Below, piece after piece: positions 21,728-31,312 of a DNA stretch of 64,000 bases (its first letter is position 1; the number at the start of each line of letters is the position of its first letter). Under the pieces are notes generated by a model. It was not told the origin of the DNA. It was given only the letters and a program-made list of their open reading frames with translations, and did not search any database. A program made the position numbers and the translations under genes. This stretch comes from Hyphomicrobiales bacterium (GTDB lineage Bacteria; Pseudomonadota; Alphaproteobacteria; Rhizobiales; TMED25). The stretch is from the NCBI GenBank assembly GCA_029245795.1, contig JAQWOP010000018.1:47266-111265 (forward strand). The letters run 5' to 3'.

Positions 21728-22249
21728 GTGAAAAGAATATATTTAGTTCGGCATGCTAAATCAAGTTGGGATAATGTTAGTTTGACTGATAAAGAAAGAC
21801 CCCTATTAAATAGGGGCCTGCATGATTGTAAAAGGTTATCTAATTATCTCTCGCATTATAATATATGTCCCGATATTATTTTTTCTTCGAGTGCACGAAG
21901 ATGTATCCATACACTTGAGTTGATTTTTTCTAATATTGATCCAGAGAATACTATAGTTAATATCGAAAATAATTTATATGGCGCTGAACTTCCTCTTTTA
22001 TTGAATTTGATTTTATATACTAGCGATGCATATCAAAGTTTGATGATAGTTAATCATGAACCTGTCTTGTCCCAGCTCACTAATTTGCTGATTAGAAATT
22101 CAGAAATTGCGATTAATAATGATTTACTAAATAAATTTTGCACATGTGGTATGGCAATTTTAGAGCATGATTCAAATAATTGGAGGGATATGAATTCTTT
22201 TGATTTACAGTTAGTTGATTTTATTAAACCAAGTAATTTAGAGATTTAA
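21728..22249 (+). CDS. sixA: SixA-type histidine phosphatase
   Basis: Histidine phosphatase superfamily protein with the catalytic RHG-type motif LVRHAKSSWD at residues 5-14, the RRCIHTLELIF region, and a second catalytic histidine in MIVNHEP. It is most like SixA, which dephosphorylates phosphohistidine on phosphorelay proteins. 173 residues. The start is GTG at 21728, 15 bases after the amidohydrolase. It ends 3 bases before the convergent hlyU-like stop. Confidence 0.85.
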   Translation: MKRIYLVRHAKSSWDNVSLTDKERPLLNRGLHDCKRLSNYLSHYNICPDIIFSSSARRCIHTLELIFSNIDPENTIVNIENNLYGAELPLLLNLILYTSDAYQSLMIVNHEPVLSQLTNLLIRNSEIAINNDLLNKFCTCGMAILEHDSNNWRDMNSFDLQLVDFIKPSNLEI

Positions 22250-22252
22250 ATT

Positions 22253-22534
22253 TTATAACCAATCTTTTTCAAAAATTCGATCCCCAAGTTCATCAATAAT
22301 AATTTTTGCTTTTCGCTGAACACATTCCATTGCATCTTCTTTTTTACTAAATGTATCAGTGCGTATAAAAGACTTTTCATTTAACGTGCCGGATATCTCT
22401 TTTGTAATAATACCTTCAGTTGTGAAGGATCCATTTGTTCTTTTTGGCTTTGGATATATTATAAAATCTTTATACACAATTTGATAATTAGAGTCCGGGG
22501 TTTTAGTAAATAAATCTTTTAATTTTTTAAACAT
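22253..22534 (-). CDS. HlyU family protein
   Basis: Small 93-residue protein of the alphaproteobacterial HlyU family. Features are YKDFIIYPKPKR near residue 20, then GIITKEISGTLNEKSFIRTD and the acidic-basic ending RKAKIIIDELGDRIFEKDWL. The name comes from a Vibrio haemolysin activator, but the function in alphaproteobacteria is not established. Single gene. Confidence 0.82.
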   Translation of the reverse strand: MFKKLKDLFTKTPDSNYQIVYKDFIIYPKPKRTNGSFTTEGIITKEISGTLNEKSFIRTDTFSKKEDAMECVQRKAKIIIDELGDRIFEKDWL

Positions 22535-22625
22535 ATTCTAGAACTCTCTCTTAGCTGTATTTTTAATTATTTTGAAAAAATAGAAATTAATATATATTAT
22601 AAAATGTAATTAGAGGTGAGGACGA

Positions 22626-24065
22626 ATGCAAGGAAATAATGTCTTATTTATAATGGCAGATGAACACAATTATAATTGTATAAACGCTGTAGGTAATAAA
22701 TCAATTATCACCCCTAATATTAATAATCTAATAAAAGAGGGTACTTTATTCTCTAATGCGTATACACCTTCTCCTCTTTGTGTTCCAGCACGCGCATCAT
22801 TAGCAACGGGAACCTATGTTCATAAAAATAAATATTGGGATGGGGCTCATGCTTATGACGGTAAGATATTAGGGTGGCAACATATTTTGCGTGAAAATAA
22901 TATAAATGCTACTTCTATTGGGAAGTTGCACTACAAAGATAGAACTGTTGATACAGGATTCACCGATAGTATTGAACCCATGCATTTAAAAGATGGTTTA
23001 GGAGATCTTTTTGGATTACTTAGGGAAGATATGCCCCCCAAGGATGCTTGTAAAAGACTATCCGAAGAGTTAGGGAGGGGAGAATGTGAATACTTGGAAT
23101 ATGATAGATTAATTACAAAAAAAGCCACAGAATGGATAGCGAATAAAGGAAGGGGAGATAATCTAGAAGAACCTTGGGTATTGTTTGTTTCGTTCGTTTC
23201 TCCTCACTATCCTCTAGTATCGCCTCCTTATTATTATGATTTATATGATGAGATTAACCTGCCCTATGAAGATTATCCGAGTCAGCCGGCAAGTAAGCTG
23301 CATAGTTGGGTAAGGGGAATTAGAGAAAGCTGGCCATATGATGATTATATGGATGATAAAAAAAGAAAAATTGCTGTGCAGGCATATTATGGCATGTGTA
23401 GCTTTATGGACTCTAATGTAGGTCATATAGTGAATGAGCTAAAGCAATCCATTTTTTGTAATAATACAACTATTATTTACGCTAGTGATCATGGAGAATC
23501 ACTTGGTAACAGAGGACTCTGGGGCAAGATGACAATGTATGAAGACTCATCATCAATTCCCCTAATAATATCTGGTAAGGACTTTAAGAAAAATGAGATA
23601 TGTGATACTCCTGTGTCACTATTAGATATATATCCAACAATATTTGATATTATGTCCTTAGATGGCATTGAAGTTAGTCCAGATATTGATGGTCAATCTC
23701 TAATCAATATTGGAAATAATACATACAATAAAGAGAGATGTGTTTTAAGTGAATACCATGGAGCCGGAGCTTATGGTGGAGCATTTATGCTGAGAATGGG
23801 TGATTACAAGTACATATATTATGTAGGACATGATTGTGAACTATTTAATGTGAAAGATGACCCAAAGGAAGAAGTTAATTTATACAATAATGTTAAGTTC
23901 AAGTCACTCATAGAGGCTCTTAATAAGGAGCTTAGATCAATCATTAATCCCGAAGATGTTGACAATATGGCAAGGCAATCTCAAGCTAAGATGTTAGATG
24001 AAGTCGGGGGTAAAGATTTTGTGCTAAAGCGGGGAAATTATGCAGGTACTCCAGTTGGATCATGA
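22626..24065 (+). CDS. Sulfatase, choline-sulfatase-like
   Basis: Alkaline-phosphatase-superfamily sulfate ester hydrolase. The formylglycine motif CxPxR is present as SPLCVPARASLATG (Cys at about residue 57). Metal ligands appear in MADEHNYN at the start and SDHGESLGNRGLWGK. 479 residues. No signal peptide is visible, so it should act in the cytoplasm on imported sulfate esters. GAGGTGAGG lies just before the ATG. The Cys must be converted to formylglycine by an enzyme not found in this window. The substrate is not proven. Confidence 0.9.
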   Translation: MQGNNVLFIMADEHNYNCINAVGNKSIITPNINNLIKEGTLFSNAYTPSPLCVPARASLATGTYVHKNKYWDGAHAYDGKILGWQHILRENNINATSIGKLHYKDRTVDTGFTDSIEPMHLKDGLGDLFGLLREDMPPKDACKRLSEELGRGECEYLEYDRLITKKATEWIANKGRGDNLEEPWVLFVSFVSPHYPLVSPPYYYDLYDEINLPYEDYPSQPASKLHSWVRGIRESWPYDDYMDDKKRKIAVQAYYGMCSFMDSNVGHIVNELKQSIFCNNTTIIYASDHGESLGNRGLWGKMTMYEDSSSIPLIISGKDFKKNEICDTPVSLLDIYPTIFDIMSLDGIEVSPDIDGQSLINIGNNTYNKERCVLSEYHGAGAYGGAFMLRMGDYKYIYYVGHDCELFNVKDDPKEEVNLYNNVKFKSLIEALNKELRSIINPEDVDNMARQSQAKMLDEVGGKDFVLKRGNYAGTPVGS

Positions 24066-24114
24066 ACTTATTCAAATAAAGATATATAAAACAGTTATTT
24101 AAAGGAGAATTAAT

Positions 24115-24294
24115 ATGGGAATATCAGGTGTTTGGCAATGGGTAATAATTGCCCTTATTGTACTTTTATTATTTTCAAGACCTGGAAAGATATCCAAACT
24201 TTTAGGAGATTTAGGTATAGGTATGCGTAATTTCCGAGATGGGTTAAAGGGAGAAAAAAAAGATATTGAAGATGATGTATCAGATAAAGAGTAA
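24115..24294 (+). CDS. tatA: Twin-arginine translocase subunit TatA
   Basis: Pore-forming subunit of the Tat export system for folded proteins. It encodes 59 residues: MGISGVWQWVIIALIVLLLF, then SRPGKISKLLGDLGIGMRNF and an acidic tail. The membrane helix (about 7-21) is followed by the FxRPGKI hinge and amphipathic helix typical of TatA. GGAG lies 7 bases before the ATG. First of tatA-tatB-tatC; short, but clearly real. Confidence 0.93.
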   Translation: MGISGVWQWVIIALIVLLLFSRPGKISKLLGDLGIGMRNFRDGLKGEKKDIEDDVSDKE

Positions 24295-24305
24295 AAGTAT
24301 AAATA

Positions 24306-24572
24306 ATGTTTAATATTGGTTGGCAAGAGTTTCTTATTATATCTGTTGTTGTTGTTGTTATCCTTGGCCCAAAAGAATTACCTAATGCTCTTAATTTTGT
24401 TCTAAATATTTCAAAAAAAATACAATCTGTTGCTAGAGAATTTCTCAGAGAAACTGAGAGTATTATGAGTACAGAAGATATTTTAAAAGTTAAACAGACT
24501 ATCAAAGATATAAAATTTGACGATGATCTAACCAAGGAACTCAATGAAATCGAAAAAACAAAAGATGAATAA
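24306..24572 (+). CDS. tatB: Sec-independent translocase protein TatB
   Basis: Receptor-complex partner of TatC. The N-terminal membrane helix in MFNIGWQEFLIISVVVVVIL is followed by the GPKELP hinge (residues 21-26), then an amphipathic helix and a charged tail. 88 residues, short for TatB but containing all core parts. Begins 11 bases after tatA. Confidence 0.92.
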   Translation: MFNIGWQEFLIISVVVVVILGPKELPNALNFVLNISKKIQSVAREFLRETESIMSTEDILKVKQTIKDIKFDDDLTKELNEIEKTKDE

Positions 24573-24607
24573 CCTTTTAAACAAAAGATGTTGGAATAGA
24601 TCTGAAA

Positions 24608-25402
24608 ATGAATGAGCAAGAAGATGATTCCTTATCAAAAAAAATGTCAATACTAGATCATCTCTCTGAGTTGAGAACAAGATTAATTTATTCCTTTATA
24701 TTATTCATATTAGTTTTCTTTTTATCACTCATCAAATTTAATATATTCGGATTTCATATAAGCATTGCTCAATTGATCTATATATTTTTACAACAGCCTC
24801 TTGCTGATATTTTAGAGGAAAGGGGTGGTAGAATGATTTTTACTGCACTCCACGAAGGTTTCTTTACTCAAATAAAAGTTGGCTTTTATATCGCTTTATT
24901 TGTATCTCTACCCATAATTTTAATACAAATATGGAAATATATTTCCCCAGGACTTTATAAGAATGAAAGAAAGATATTTCTTCCTTTTATGATTGCAACT
25001 CCTTTCCTTTTTTTATTAAGTTTCTTAATGGTTTACTATATTGTAATGCCTCTTGCTTGGCAGTTTTTTTTATCATTTGAGTTGACGTCAAACCAAATTG
25101 GACTTCCAATTGAAGTAGAGCCTCGTATCTCAGAATACTTGGCATTAGTTATGAGACTTATATTAGCATTCGGGATATGTTTTCAGTTACCAATCCTTAT
25201 TCTCTTATTAGTAAGGGTTGGGATTGTTGATGTTAAATGGCTCTCTAAAAATAGGAAATATTGTATATTATTTTCATTTATAATTGCTGCTATATTGACC
25301 CCACCTGATGTTATTAGTCAATTTCTTCTCGCAATGCCCCTGATAATATTATATGAAATATCAATAGTATTGGCTAGATTTATTAAAAAAGAAAAGAAGT
25401 AG
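24608..25402 (+). CDS. tatC: Sec-independent translocase protein TatC
   Basis: Six-span membrane protein that binds twin-arginine signal peptides. The sequence ILDHLSELRTRLIYSFILF at residues 16-34 is the conserved cytoplasmic entry. The conserved periplasmic and transmembrane blocks KNERKIFLPFMIATPFLFLL and AFGICFQLPILILLLVR follow, ending with ILTPPDVISQFLLAMPL. 264 residues. Completes the tatABC operon. Confidence 0.95.
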   Translation: MNEQEDDSLSKKMSILDHLSELRTRLIYSFILFILVFFLSLIKFNIFGFHISIAQLIYIFLQQPLADILEERGGRMIFTALHEGFFTQIKVGFYIALFVSLPIILIQIWKYISPGLYKNERKIFLPFMIATPFLFLLSFLMVYYIVMPLAWQFFLSFELTSNQIGLPIEVEPRISEYLALVMRLILAFGICFQLPILILLLVRVGIVDVKWLSKNRKYCILFSFIIAAILTPPDVISQFLLAMPLIILYEISIVLARFIKKEKK

Positions 25403-25450
25403 CAGATAAAGTTTGAATTAATTTATTTAGCAAATTATAATATAACTAAT

Positions 25451-25741
25451 ATGGTTTTTTTACATACATTATTGTTTATACAGTGGATTGCAGGACTTGT
25501 AGTATGGCTCCTTATTTTTAATGCAATTACAGAATGGCTAATCCACTTCAGGATTTTTAATTCAAGCCAGTTTATTGTATCGATTATTGCAGATTTCTTA
25601 TATAAAATGACTAATCCAATATTGACACCAATTAGAAAATTCATACCATCATATAGTGGGCTTGATTTTAGTCCTTTAATAGCAATCTTCGTTTTATTTA
25701 TTATTAAGGATCTCATAAATATTTTAATTATGAATATTTAA
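25451..25741 (+). CDS. YggT family membrane protein
   Basis: Small membrane protein of 96 residues with two hydrophobic segments (about 2-27 and 74-92) flanking LYKMTNPILTPIRKFIP, the YggT signature. Family members are linked to cell envelope or division processes; the exact role is not established. It precedes folD with a 15-base gap, a common alphaproteobacterial arrangement. Confidence 0.9.
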   Translation: MVFLHTLLFIQWIAGLVVWLLIFNAITEWLIHFRIFNSSQFIVSIIADFLYKMTNPILTPIRKFIPSYSGLDFSPLIAIFVLFIIKDLINILIMNI

Positions 25742-25756
25742 TTTGGAGATAATAAA

Positions 25757-26644
25757 TTGTTTAAAAATGAAAGTTATGCGGATAAAATTATAGATGGTAA
25801 AATTATATCCTTAAAAGTTCTTGAAGAAGTTTCAAAATCAATTATCGACATAAAAGCTAAGGGATTAAATCCATCTTTGGCTGTTATTTTGGTTGGTAAT
25901 GACCCTGCTAGTTCTGTATATGTAAGAAATAAGAAAATCATGTGTGAGAAAGTTGGTATTAAATCGACTGAATTTAAGTTAGATGAAAATATCAATGAAG
26001 AACAGATATTAGATTTAATAAATACTTTAAATAAGGATTCTGGTACTAACGGGATTCTTGTGCAATTTCCTTTGCCAGCTCATATCAATAAACAAAAGAT
26101 AATCAATAAAATAGCACCAGATAAAGATGTTGATGGATTACACCCCATCAATGCTGGAAGATTAATGAATAATGTTGAATCATTAGTCCCATGCACCCCT
26201 CAAGGTTGTATGATTATGTTAAAAACCAGGCATGAAGATCTATCAGGAAAAAATGCTGTCGTAATCGGTAGGTCAAATTTAGTGGGCAGACCTATGTGTC
26301 AGCTACTCACAAATTCAGATTGTACCGTAACACAAGTTCACTCAAAGACATTAAATATCGAAAATTATATTTCAAGAGCGGACATACTGATAGCGGCAAT
26401 AGGTATACCAAAATTTGTAAAAGCCGAATGGTTAAAAGAAAAATCTATCATAATTGATGTTGGTATTAATAGAATTTCAGTTAATTCTAACGGTGAAAAT
26501 AAGAAAAAATTAGTTGGTGACGTTGATTTTGAAGAAGCAATAAAAAAAGTATCAGCAATAACTCCTGTGCCAGGTGGTGTTGGGCTAATGACGGTTGCTT
26601 GTTTGATGAGAAATACATTAATTGCTACAAAACTACAGATGTAG
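25757..26644 (+). CDS. folD: Bifunctional methylenetetrahydrofolate dehydrogenase/cyclohydrolase
   Basis: Interconverts methylene-, methenyl- and formyl-tetrahydrofolate. Catalytic YVRNKKIMCEKVGI (the YxxxK motif), VQFPLPAHI, the DVDGLHPINAGRL segment, GRSNLVGRPM and the C-terminal TPVPGGVGLMTVACLMRNT are all present. 295 residues. The start is TTG at 25757 with GGAG seven bases upstream. Its end lies 15 bases from convergent argG. Confidence 0.95.
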   Translation: MFKNESYADKIIDGKIISLKVLEEVSKSIIDIKAKGLNPSLAVILVGNDPASSVYVRNKKIMCEKVGIKSTEFKLDENINEEQILDLINTLNKDSGTNGILVQFPLPAHINKQKIINKIAPDKDVDGLHPINAGRLMNNVESLVPCTPQGCMIMLKTRHEDLSGKNAVVIGRSNLVGRPMCQLLTNSDCTVTQVHSKTLNIENYISRADILIAAIGIPKFVKAEWLKEKSIIIDVGINRISVNSNGENKKKLVGDVDFEEAIKKVSAITPVPGGVGLMTVACLMRNTLIATKLQM

Positions 26645-26659
26645 TTACACTAAAAAAAA

Positions 26660-27877
26660 TTAATCAGATTTTCTTCTTTTCGATAATAATTTTAGTCTGA
26701 GAGCATTTATTTTTATAAAACCGCTTGCATCTGACTGATCATAATCTGTTTGACTATCTTCAAAACTTACAAGATCAGTATCATATAAAGAATGGTCGCT
26801 CCTTCTATTAACAATTATAATATTCCCCTTATAGAGTTTTAATGTTATTACGCCTGATACGTATTTTTGAGATATATCAATAGCTTGCTGGAGCATCTCT
26901 CTTTCAGGAGAAAACCATAACCCATTATAAATTAAGTTTGCATATTTTGGCATTAGCTCCTCTTTAAGATGCATACTACCAGAGTCCATAGTTAGTTCTT
27001 CTATAGCTCGATGAGCCTTGAGTAATATTGTCCCTCCAGGCGTTTCGTAGATGCCTCTACTTTTCATACCAACAAAACGATTCTCAATGAGATCTAGTCT
27101 TCCAATTCCATTATTCTTACCATATTCATTTAATTTTTCTAGAAGTATTGCTGGTGATAGTTTTTCTCCATCAATTGATATTGGATCCCCATTTTTAAAT
27201 CCTATTGATATGATGGAAGGTTTTTCATTTGCATCATCTATAGATAGTGTTCTTTGAAAAACATATTCAGGACATTCATTATTAGGGTCTTCAATTAATT
27301 TTCCTTCTGAAGAGGTATGTAAAATATTTGCATCTACAGAAAAAGGATCCTCACCCATCTTATCTTTTGGAATAGGTATTTGATGTTTTTCAGCATATTT
27401 TATTAATTTTTTTCGTGAGGTTAAGTCCCAATCTCTCCATGGTGAGATAACCTTAATTGAGGCATTATGGGCATAATAGCCAAGTTCAAATCTAACTTGA
27501 TCATTTCCTTTTCCTGTTGCACCATGGCAGACTGCGTCAGCATTAGTAAGCTCGGCTATCTCGATTTGTCTTTTTGCAATTAGGGGTCTTGCAATTGCAG
27601 TTCCAAGAAGATATTGCCCCTCATAAAGAGTATTAGCTCTAAACATTGGGAATATATAATCTTTTACAAAATCTTCTTTAAGGTCTTCTATATAGATTTC
27701 TTTTACACCTAAATTTTCAGCTTTTTTTCTTGCTGGTTCTATTTCTTCCCCCTGACCTAGATCTGCTGTGAAAGTGACAACTTCACAATTATAGGTATTT
27801 TGAAGCCACTTGAGCATAATGGATGTATCTAATCCACCAGAGTATGCTAGTACAATTTTATTTATTTTTTTCATCAT
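26660..27877 (-). CDS. argG: Argininosuccinate synthase
   Basis: Joins citrulline and aspartate with ATP in arginine synthesis. The N-type ATP pyrophosphatase loop AYSGGLDTS is at residues 11-19. [18 protein letters not shown] binds substrates. 405 residues. The first two codons are both ATG, so the start is uncertain by one codon. It is separate from the argD-argF-argE group 28 kb away. Confidence 0.96.
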   Translation of the reverse strand: MMKKINKIVLAYSGGLDTSIMLKWLQNTYNCEVVTFTADLGQGEEIEPARKKAENLGVKEIYIEDLKEDFVKDYIFPMFRANTLYEGQYLLGTAIARPLIAKRQIEIAELTNADAVCHGATGKGNDQVRFELGYYAHNASIKVISPWRDWDLTSRKKLIKYAEKHQIPIPKDKMGEDPFSVDANILHTSSEGKLIEDPNNECPEYVFQRTLSIDDANEKPSIISIGFKNGDPISIDGEKLSPAILLEKLNEYGKNNGIGRLDLIENRFVGMKSRGIYETPGGTILLKAHRAIEELTMDSGSMHLKEELMPKYANLIYNGLWFSPEREMLQQAIDISQKYVSGVITLKLYKGNIIIVNRRSDHSLYDTDLVSFEDSQTDYDQSDASGFIKINALRLKLLSKRRKSD

Positions 27878-27911
27878 TCATCAACATAAAATATTAATAA
27901 GTTAAAGTATA

Positions 27912-29057
27912 TTAATTTTTTTTTCTTAATCTCACAGTTTCTGATTTTAACTGACCACATGCCGCCATAATATCTTGACCACGTGGTTTCCTTATCGGGC
28001 AGGAAAAACCTGCACTATTTAATACTTCCGCAAATTTCTTAATTTGGTCCATATCCGAACATTGGTAATTATTACCAGGCCATGGATTGAAGGGGATAAG
28101 ATTAATTTTTGAAGGAATATTCTGTAATAATTTAGCCAAGTCTTTTGCATCTTGAATGCTATCATTAATATCCCTAAGCATAACATACTCAAAAGTTATT
28201 TTACTTGAGTTTTTGATAGTAGGGTAATTTTCACAGGCATTAATTAATTCTCTTATTGGGTACTTCTTATTTATTGGTACTAAGATATCCCTTACATCAT
28301 CCTTTGCAGAATGCAATGATACTGCAAGCGATACTCCTATCTCTTTTCCAACTCTCTCCATAAATGGAACAATTCCTGACGTAGATAAGGTAACTCTTCT
28401 TTTTGATAATGCTAATCCATCACAGTCGGTCATTATTAGTAAGGCTTTTTTAACGGCTTCAAAATTATACAATGGTTCGCCCATCCCCATCATGACTATA
28501 TTTGTTATTTTACGTGTATTATTTGGATTATTTCCATGCCAATCATTAAGTTTATCTTTTGCAATTAATAGCTGTGATATTATTTCTTCTGTTGTCAGAT
28601 TACGTATTAGTTTTTGTGTCCCAGTATGACAAAATGAGCAGTTCAAGGTACATCCGATTTGACTTGATATACATAAAGTGCCTCTTTTTTCTTCAGGAAT
28701 AAAAACAGTTTCTATTTCATTAGTTGTTGAAAGTCCATTATTTGATAATTTGAGTAACCATTTAATTGTTCCATCATTTGATCTTTTTTCTACTGAGATA
28801 GAATTCCTTTTTAATGTATAATCACTCGATAGTTGATGGAGAAGATCTTTTGGCATATTCTTAATTACTGAGAAATCACTTATCCCTCTTAGAAACATCC
28901 AATTCCATAGCTGCTTTGTCCTCATTGAATTTTGTTTAAGAGGAATATTATAGTTTTTCAGATTTTCGGATATTTCAGATTGTGAATGCCCGTAAAGCAC
29001 TTCGACATTTTTAATCTTCTCATTATCTGGAGATGAAGTAGTTTGTAAGTCCAACAT
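27912..29057 (-). CDS. rlmN: 23S rRNA/tRNA (adenine-C2) methyltransferase RlmN
   Basis: Radical-SAM enzyme that methylates C2 of A2503 in 23S rRNA and A37 in some tRNAs. The iron-sulfur motif CxxxCxxC is [42 protein letters not shown] and the C-terminal [12 protein letters not shown], holding the methyl-carrying cysteine, are present. 381 residues. Lies 34 bases downstream of the ialB-like gene. Confidence 0.95.
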   Translation of the reverse strand: MLDLQTTSSPDNEKIKNVEVLYGHSQSEISENLKNYNIPLKQNSMRTKQLWNWMFLRGISDFSVIKNMPKDLLHQLSSDYTLKRNSISVEKRSNDGTIKWLLKLSNNGLSTTNEIETVFIPEEKRGTLCISSQIGCTLNCSFCHTGTQKLIRNLTTEEIISQLLIAKDKLNDWHGNNPNNTRKITNIVMMGMGEPLYNFEAVKKALLIMTDCDGLALSKRRVTLSTSGIVPFMERVGKEIGVSLAVSLHSAKDDVRDILVPINKKYPIRELINACENYPTIKNSSKITFEYVMLRDINDSIQDAKDLAKLLQNIPSKINLIPFNPWPGNNYQCSDMDQIKKFAEVLNSAGFSCPIRKPRGQDIMAACGQLKSETVRLRKKN

Positions 29058-29090
29058 TTTTCTAGTAATACATTTTGGTACTATTAGTTC

Positions 29091-29615
29091 TTAACGGCAT
29101 ATATCTTTTAACTCTTGAAGGCTACGAGTAACCCCCTTTAAAGAGTAATGGTCTGTTGTATTTGTTTCAAATTCAGAGGTTCCTTTGATAATCATTTGAT
29201 AACCTTTTTTCATGGCTTCAACTAATTTCTTTTCCTCATCTTTAGTTACTAGCCAAGCGTGCTTATCCATAGGTGACATGGAGAAAGTGCTATTGAGGAT
29301 CTTAATAGTAACGGGCGTCTCTTTTTTGAAATTATACCCAGCGTATAAACTTGGTTGATTATGACTTTCATCATCAATCTTTTTAATAAAAAAATTTGGA
29401 TTCCATGCCTTATCTGATGGATCTTGCTTAACTGGGCTACTTGCAATATAGCATAATTCTTTACTATTAGCTGTATATTTGAAAACTCGCCAATCCCCAA
29501 ATCTACTTTGAAGCTCCGGCTCGGTATTTGAGGAAGCATAGCTTGGAGGTGCCAGTAAAATATAAATTAATAATAGAGTTATATAAAAAAAATATTTTTT
29601 ATTTAAAGTGTTCAT
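29091..29615 (-). CDS. Invasion-associated locus B (IalB) family protein
   Basis: Predicted periplasmic protein. A signal peptide spans residues 1-28 (FFYITLLLIYILLAPPSYASS). Next comes FGDWRVFKYTANSKELCYIA, the family start, and a last cysteine in LKDICR that may pair with the first. 174 residues. In Bartonella this family is linked to erythrocyte invasion, but homologues are widespread in free-living alphaproteobacteria and the real function is unclear. Confidence 0.82.
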   Translation of the reverse strand: MNTLNKKYFFYITLLLIYILLAPPSYASSNTEPELQSRFGDWRVFKYTANSKELCYIASSPVKQDPSDKAWNPNFFIKKIDDESHNQPSLYAGYNFKKETPVTIKILNSTFSMSPMDKHAWLVTKDEEKKLVEAMKKGYQMIIKGTSEFETNTTDHYSLKGVTRSLQELKDICR

Positions 29616-29694
29616 AAATTTTATATTCCATAAATAATAATTAGATTAAGAAAAATTTATTTATTTTTAGTAAACAAAGAATAAAAGAGGTAAT

Positions 29695-30180
29695 TTATCT
29701 CGTAGTTTTTCCAATTGTTTTTATTCGATCATACATAACGATTGCTCCAGCAATTGCAACATTCAAAGAAAATTTAGTTGGTATTTTGATAATGTAGTCA
29801 CTTTTTTTTAAAGTTTCATCTGACAGAGATCCTTTTTCAGGTCCCAAAATATACATGGCCTGAATTGGGTGGACAAAGTTTGGCAGATTATCTGCGTCAT
29901 CAGTTATTTCTATTCCAACTAATTTACATCCCTTAGGAATATTTATTTTATCAATTTTCTGCCATTCAAAATAGGGTAGGTGGATATCAGATTTGGACGT
30001 ATCAGATTTTTTAATCCTATTTTGATTTTCAGTCACTCTAGGGTGAGGATTGACAGTAAAAACTGAATTGGCTCCAAAAGCATGCGCAGATCTTATTAAA
30101 TTGCCTAGATTCATTGGCTTTGAAATATTTTCAACACCAATTGAGAAATAGCCCCTCTGTATATAATTAGAGTTAATCAT
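29695..30180 (-). CDS. SpoU/TrmH family RNA 2'-O-methyltransferase
   Basis: SPOUT-fold RNA methylase. Motif 1 is SKPMNLGNLIRSAHAFGAN (about residues 20-38), motif 2 MYILGPEKGSLSDE and motif 3 KIPTKFSLNVAIAGAIVMYD. 161 residues with no N-terminal RNA-binding extension. The target RNA cannot be named from sequence; TrmL- or TrmH-like activity is possible. It lies 6 bases after the dehydratase gene. Confidence 0.88.
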   Translation of the reverse strand: MINSNYIQRGYFSIGVENISKPMNLGNLIRSAHAFGANSVFTVNPHPRVTENQNRIKKSDTSKSDIHLPYFEWQKIDKINIPKGCKLVGIEITDDADNLPNFVHPIQAMYILGPEKGSLSDETLKKSDYIIKIPTKFSLNVAIAGAIVMYDRIKTIGKTTR

Positions 30181-30186
30181 TTTAAA

Positions 30187-30462
30187 TTATTTATATTTCT
30201 TTTCTATAATATCAATATTATTTGCTAAAGTGATATCTTGGCTCGTTATTTTCCCGGCATCATGTGTAGATAAAATAATTTCAACATAGTTATATGTATT
30301 TGACCACTCGGGGTGGTGGTCTGATTCATCAGCTATTTTTGCAATATCTGTCATAAAGCTCCAGGCTGATACGAAGTCTTTAAATTTAAATTCTTTTCTC
30401 ATTGCCAGACCATTTCGGATAGTAGGCCAAGGCATTTTTTGTTTCTTATCATTACTTATCAA
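30187..30462 (-). CDS. phhB: Pterin-4a-carbinolamine dehydratase
   Basis: Regenerates tetrahydrobiopterin-type cofactors after aromatic hydroxylation and may act in molybdopterin or folate metabolism. Recognised by DESDHHPEWSNTYNYVEIIL (about residues 45-64) with the catalytic histidine pair and the downstream THDAGKITSQD. 91 residues. No aromatic amino acid hydroxylase is seen in the window, so its partner pathway is open. Confidence 0.9.
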   Translation of the reverse strand: MISNDKKQKMPWPTIRNGLAMRKEFKFKDFVSAWSFMTDIAKIADESDHHPEWSNTYNYVEIILSTHDAGKITSQDITLANNIDIIEKKYK

Positions 30463-30485
30463 CTATCTATTCCCTTTAATTTATA

Positions 30486-30513
30486 ACTTTTTTATATAGA
30501 GTAATAAAAAAGT
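30486..30513. repeat. 10-bp perfect inverted repeat between phhB and BI-1 genes
   Basis: ACTTTTTTAT (30486-30495) and ATAAAAAAGT (30504-30513) are perfect complements around an 8-base loop. It lies in a divergent promoter region, so it may be an operator rather than a terminator. The A/T-only centre lowers its weight. Confidence 0.4.
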
Positions 30514-30569
30514 AAATTATAATATTATTAATTAATCATAATATCTACTTGATTTCTATAACTACAATC

Positions 30570-30591
30570 ATTTATATATATATATATAAAT
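30570..30591. repeat. 22-bp AT palindrome just upstream of the BI-1 gene
   Basis: ATTTATATATATATATATAAAT reads the same on both strands and ends 7 bases before the GGAG of the BI-1 gene. It is a (TA)n tract and could be chance or a melting/promoter element. Confidence 0.5.
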
Positions 30592-30607
30592 ATATATGGA
30601 GACTCAA

Positions 30608-31309
30608 ATGGAACCAAGAATTTATAATAAAACATCATTCTCAGCAGCAGATATTGACCAAGGACTTCGTACATATATGCTTCGTGTCTATAATTATATG
30701 GCAATTGGGCTCTTGATTACAGGATTTGTTGCGTATTTTGCCGCTGCATCTGGAATTTATCTGGCTATTGCACAAACACCTTTAATATGGGTCGTAATGC
30801 TTGCACCATTAGGGATGGTCTTTTACTTAAGTGCCAGGATAGCAAGAATGTCTGTAAGTGCCGCACAAATTTCATTTTGGATATTTTCGGGACTTATGGG
30901 TTTATCTCTATCCTATATTTTTCTTGCTTACACGGGTAACAGCATTGCAAGAGTATTTCTAATCACATCAGGGACATTTGGAGCACTGAGTATCTTTGGT
31001 TATACCACAAGAAAAGATCTTTCAGCTTGGGGGTCTTTTTTATTCATGGGGTTAGTTGGAATAATACTTGCATCAATTGTTAATATGTTTATTGGATCAA
31101 GTGGTATGCAGTTTATAATTTCTGTTCTCGGTGTATTAATATTTGCGGGTTTTACTGCATATGATACACAAAAAATTAAAGAAATGTACTATCAAGGAGA
31201 TAATTCCGAAACTTCTGGTCGAAAGGCTATCATGGGTGCTTTGAGACTATATCTTGATTTTATTAACTTATTTATTTTGCTGCTGCAACTTTTTGGTTCA
31301 AGAAGGTAG
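30608..31309 (+). CDS. Bax inhibitor-1/YccA family membrane protein
   Basis: Integral membrane protein with about seven hydrophobic spans. YNYMAIGLLITGFVAYFAA begins the first, and the C-terminal FAGFTAYDTQKIKEMYYQGD with LYLDFINLFILLLQLFG is the family signature. Family members bind FtsH or leak calcium. The ATG at 30608 was chosen over the one at 30596 because GGAG (30598-30601) lies six bases before it and overlaps the earlier ATG. 233 residues from this start. Confidence 0.92.
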   Translation: MEPRIYNKTSFSAADIDQGLRTYMLRVYNYMAIGLLITGFVAYFAAASGIYLAIAQTPLIWVVMLAPLGMVFYLSARIARMSVSAAQISFWIFSGLMGLSLSYIFLAYTGNSIARVFLITSGTFGALSIFGYTTRKDLSAWGSFLFMGLVGIILASIVNMFIGSSGMQFIISVLGVLIFAGFTAYDTQKIKEMYYQGDNSETSGRKAIMGALRLYLDFINLFILLLQLFGSRR

Positions 31310-31312
31310 CAA

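Noticed and set aside
24155..24619. 154-codon minus-strand frame over tatA/tatB
   Set aside because: Antisense shadow; tatA and tatB on the plus strand have clear motifs and ribosome sites.
30570..30598. (TA)n tract as a repeat array or CRISPR-like element
   Set aside because: Single simple-sequence tract with no spacers or repeat units; reported only as a palindrome.
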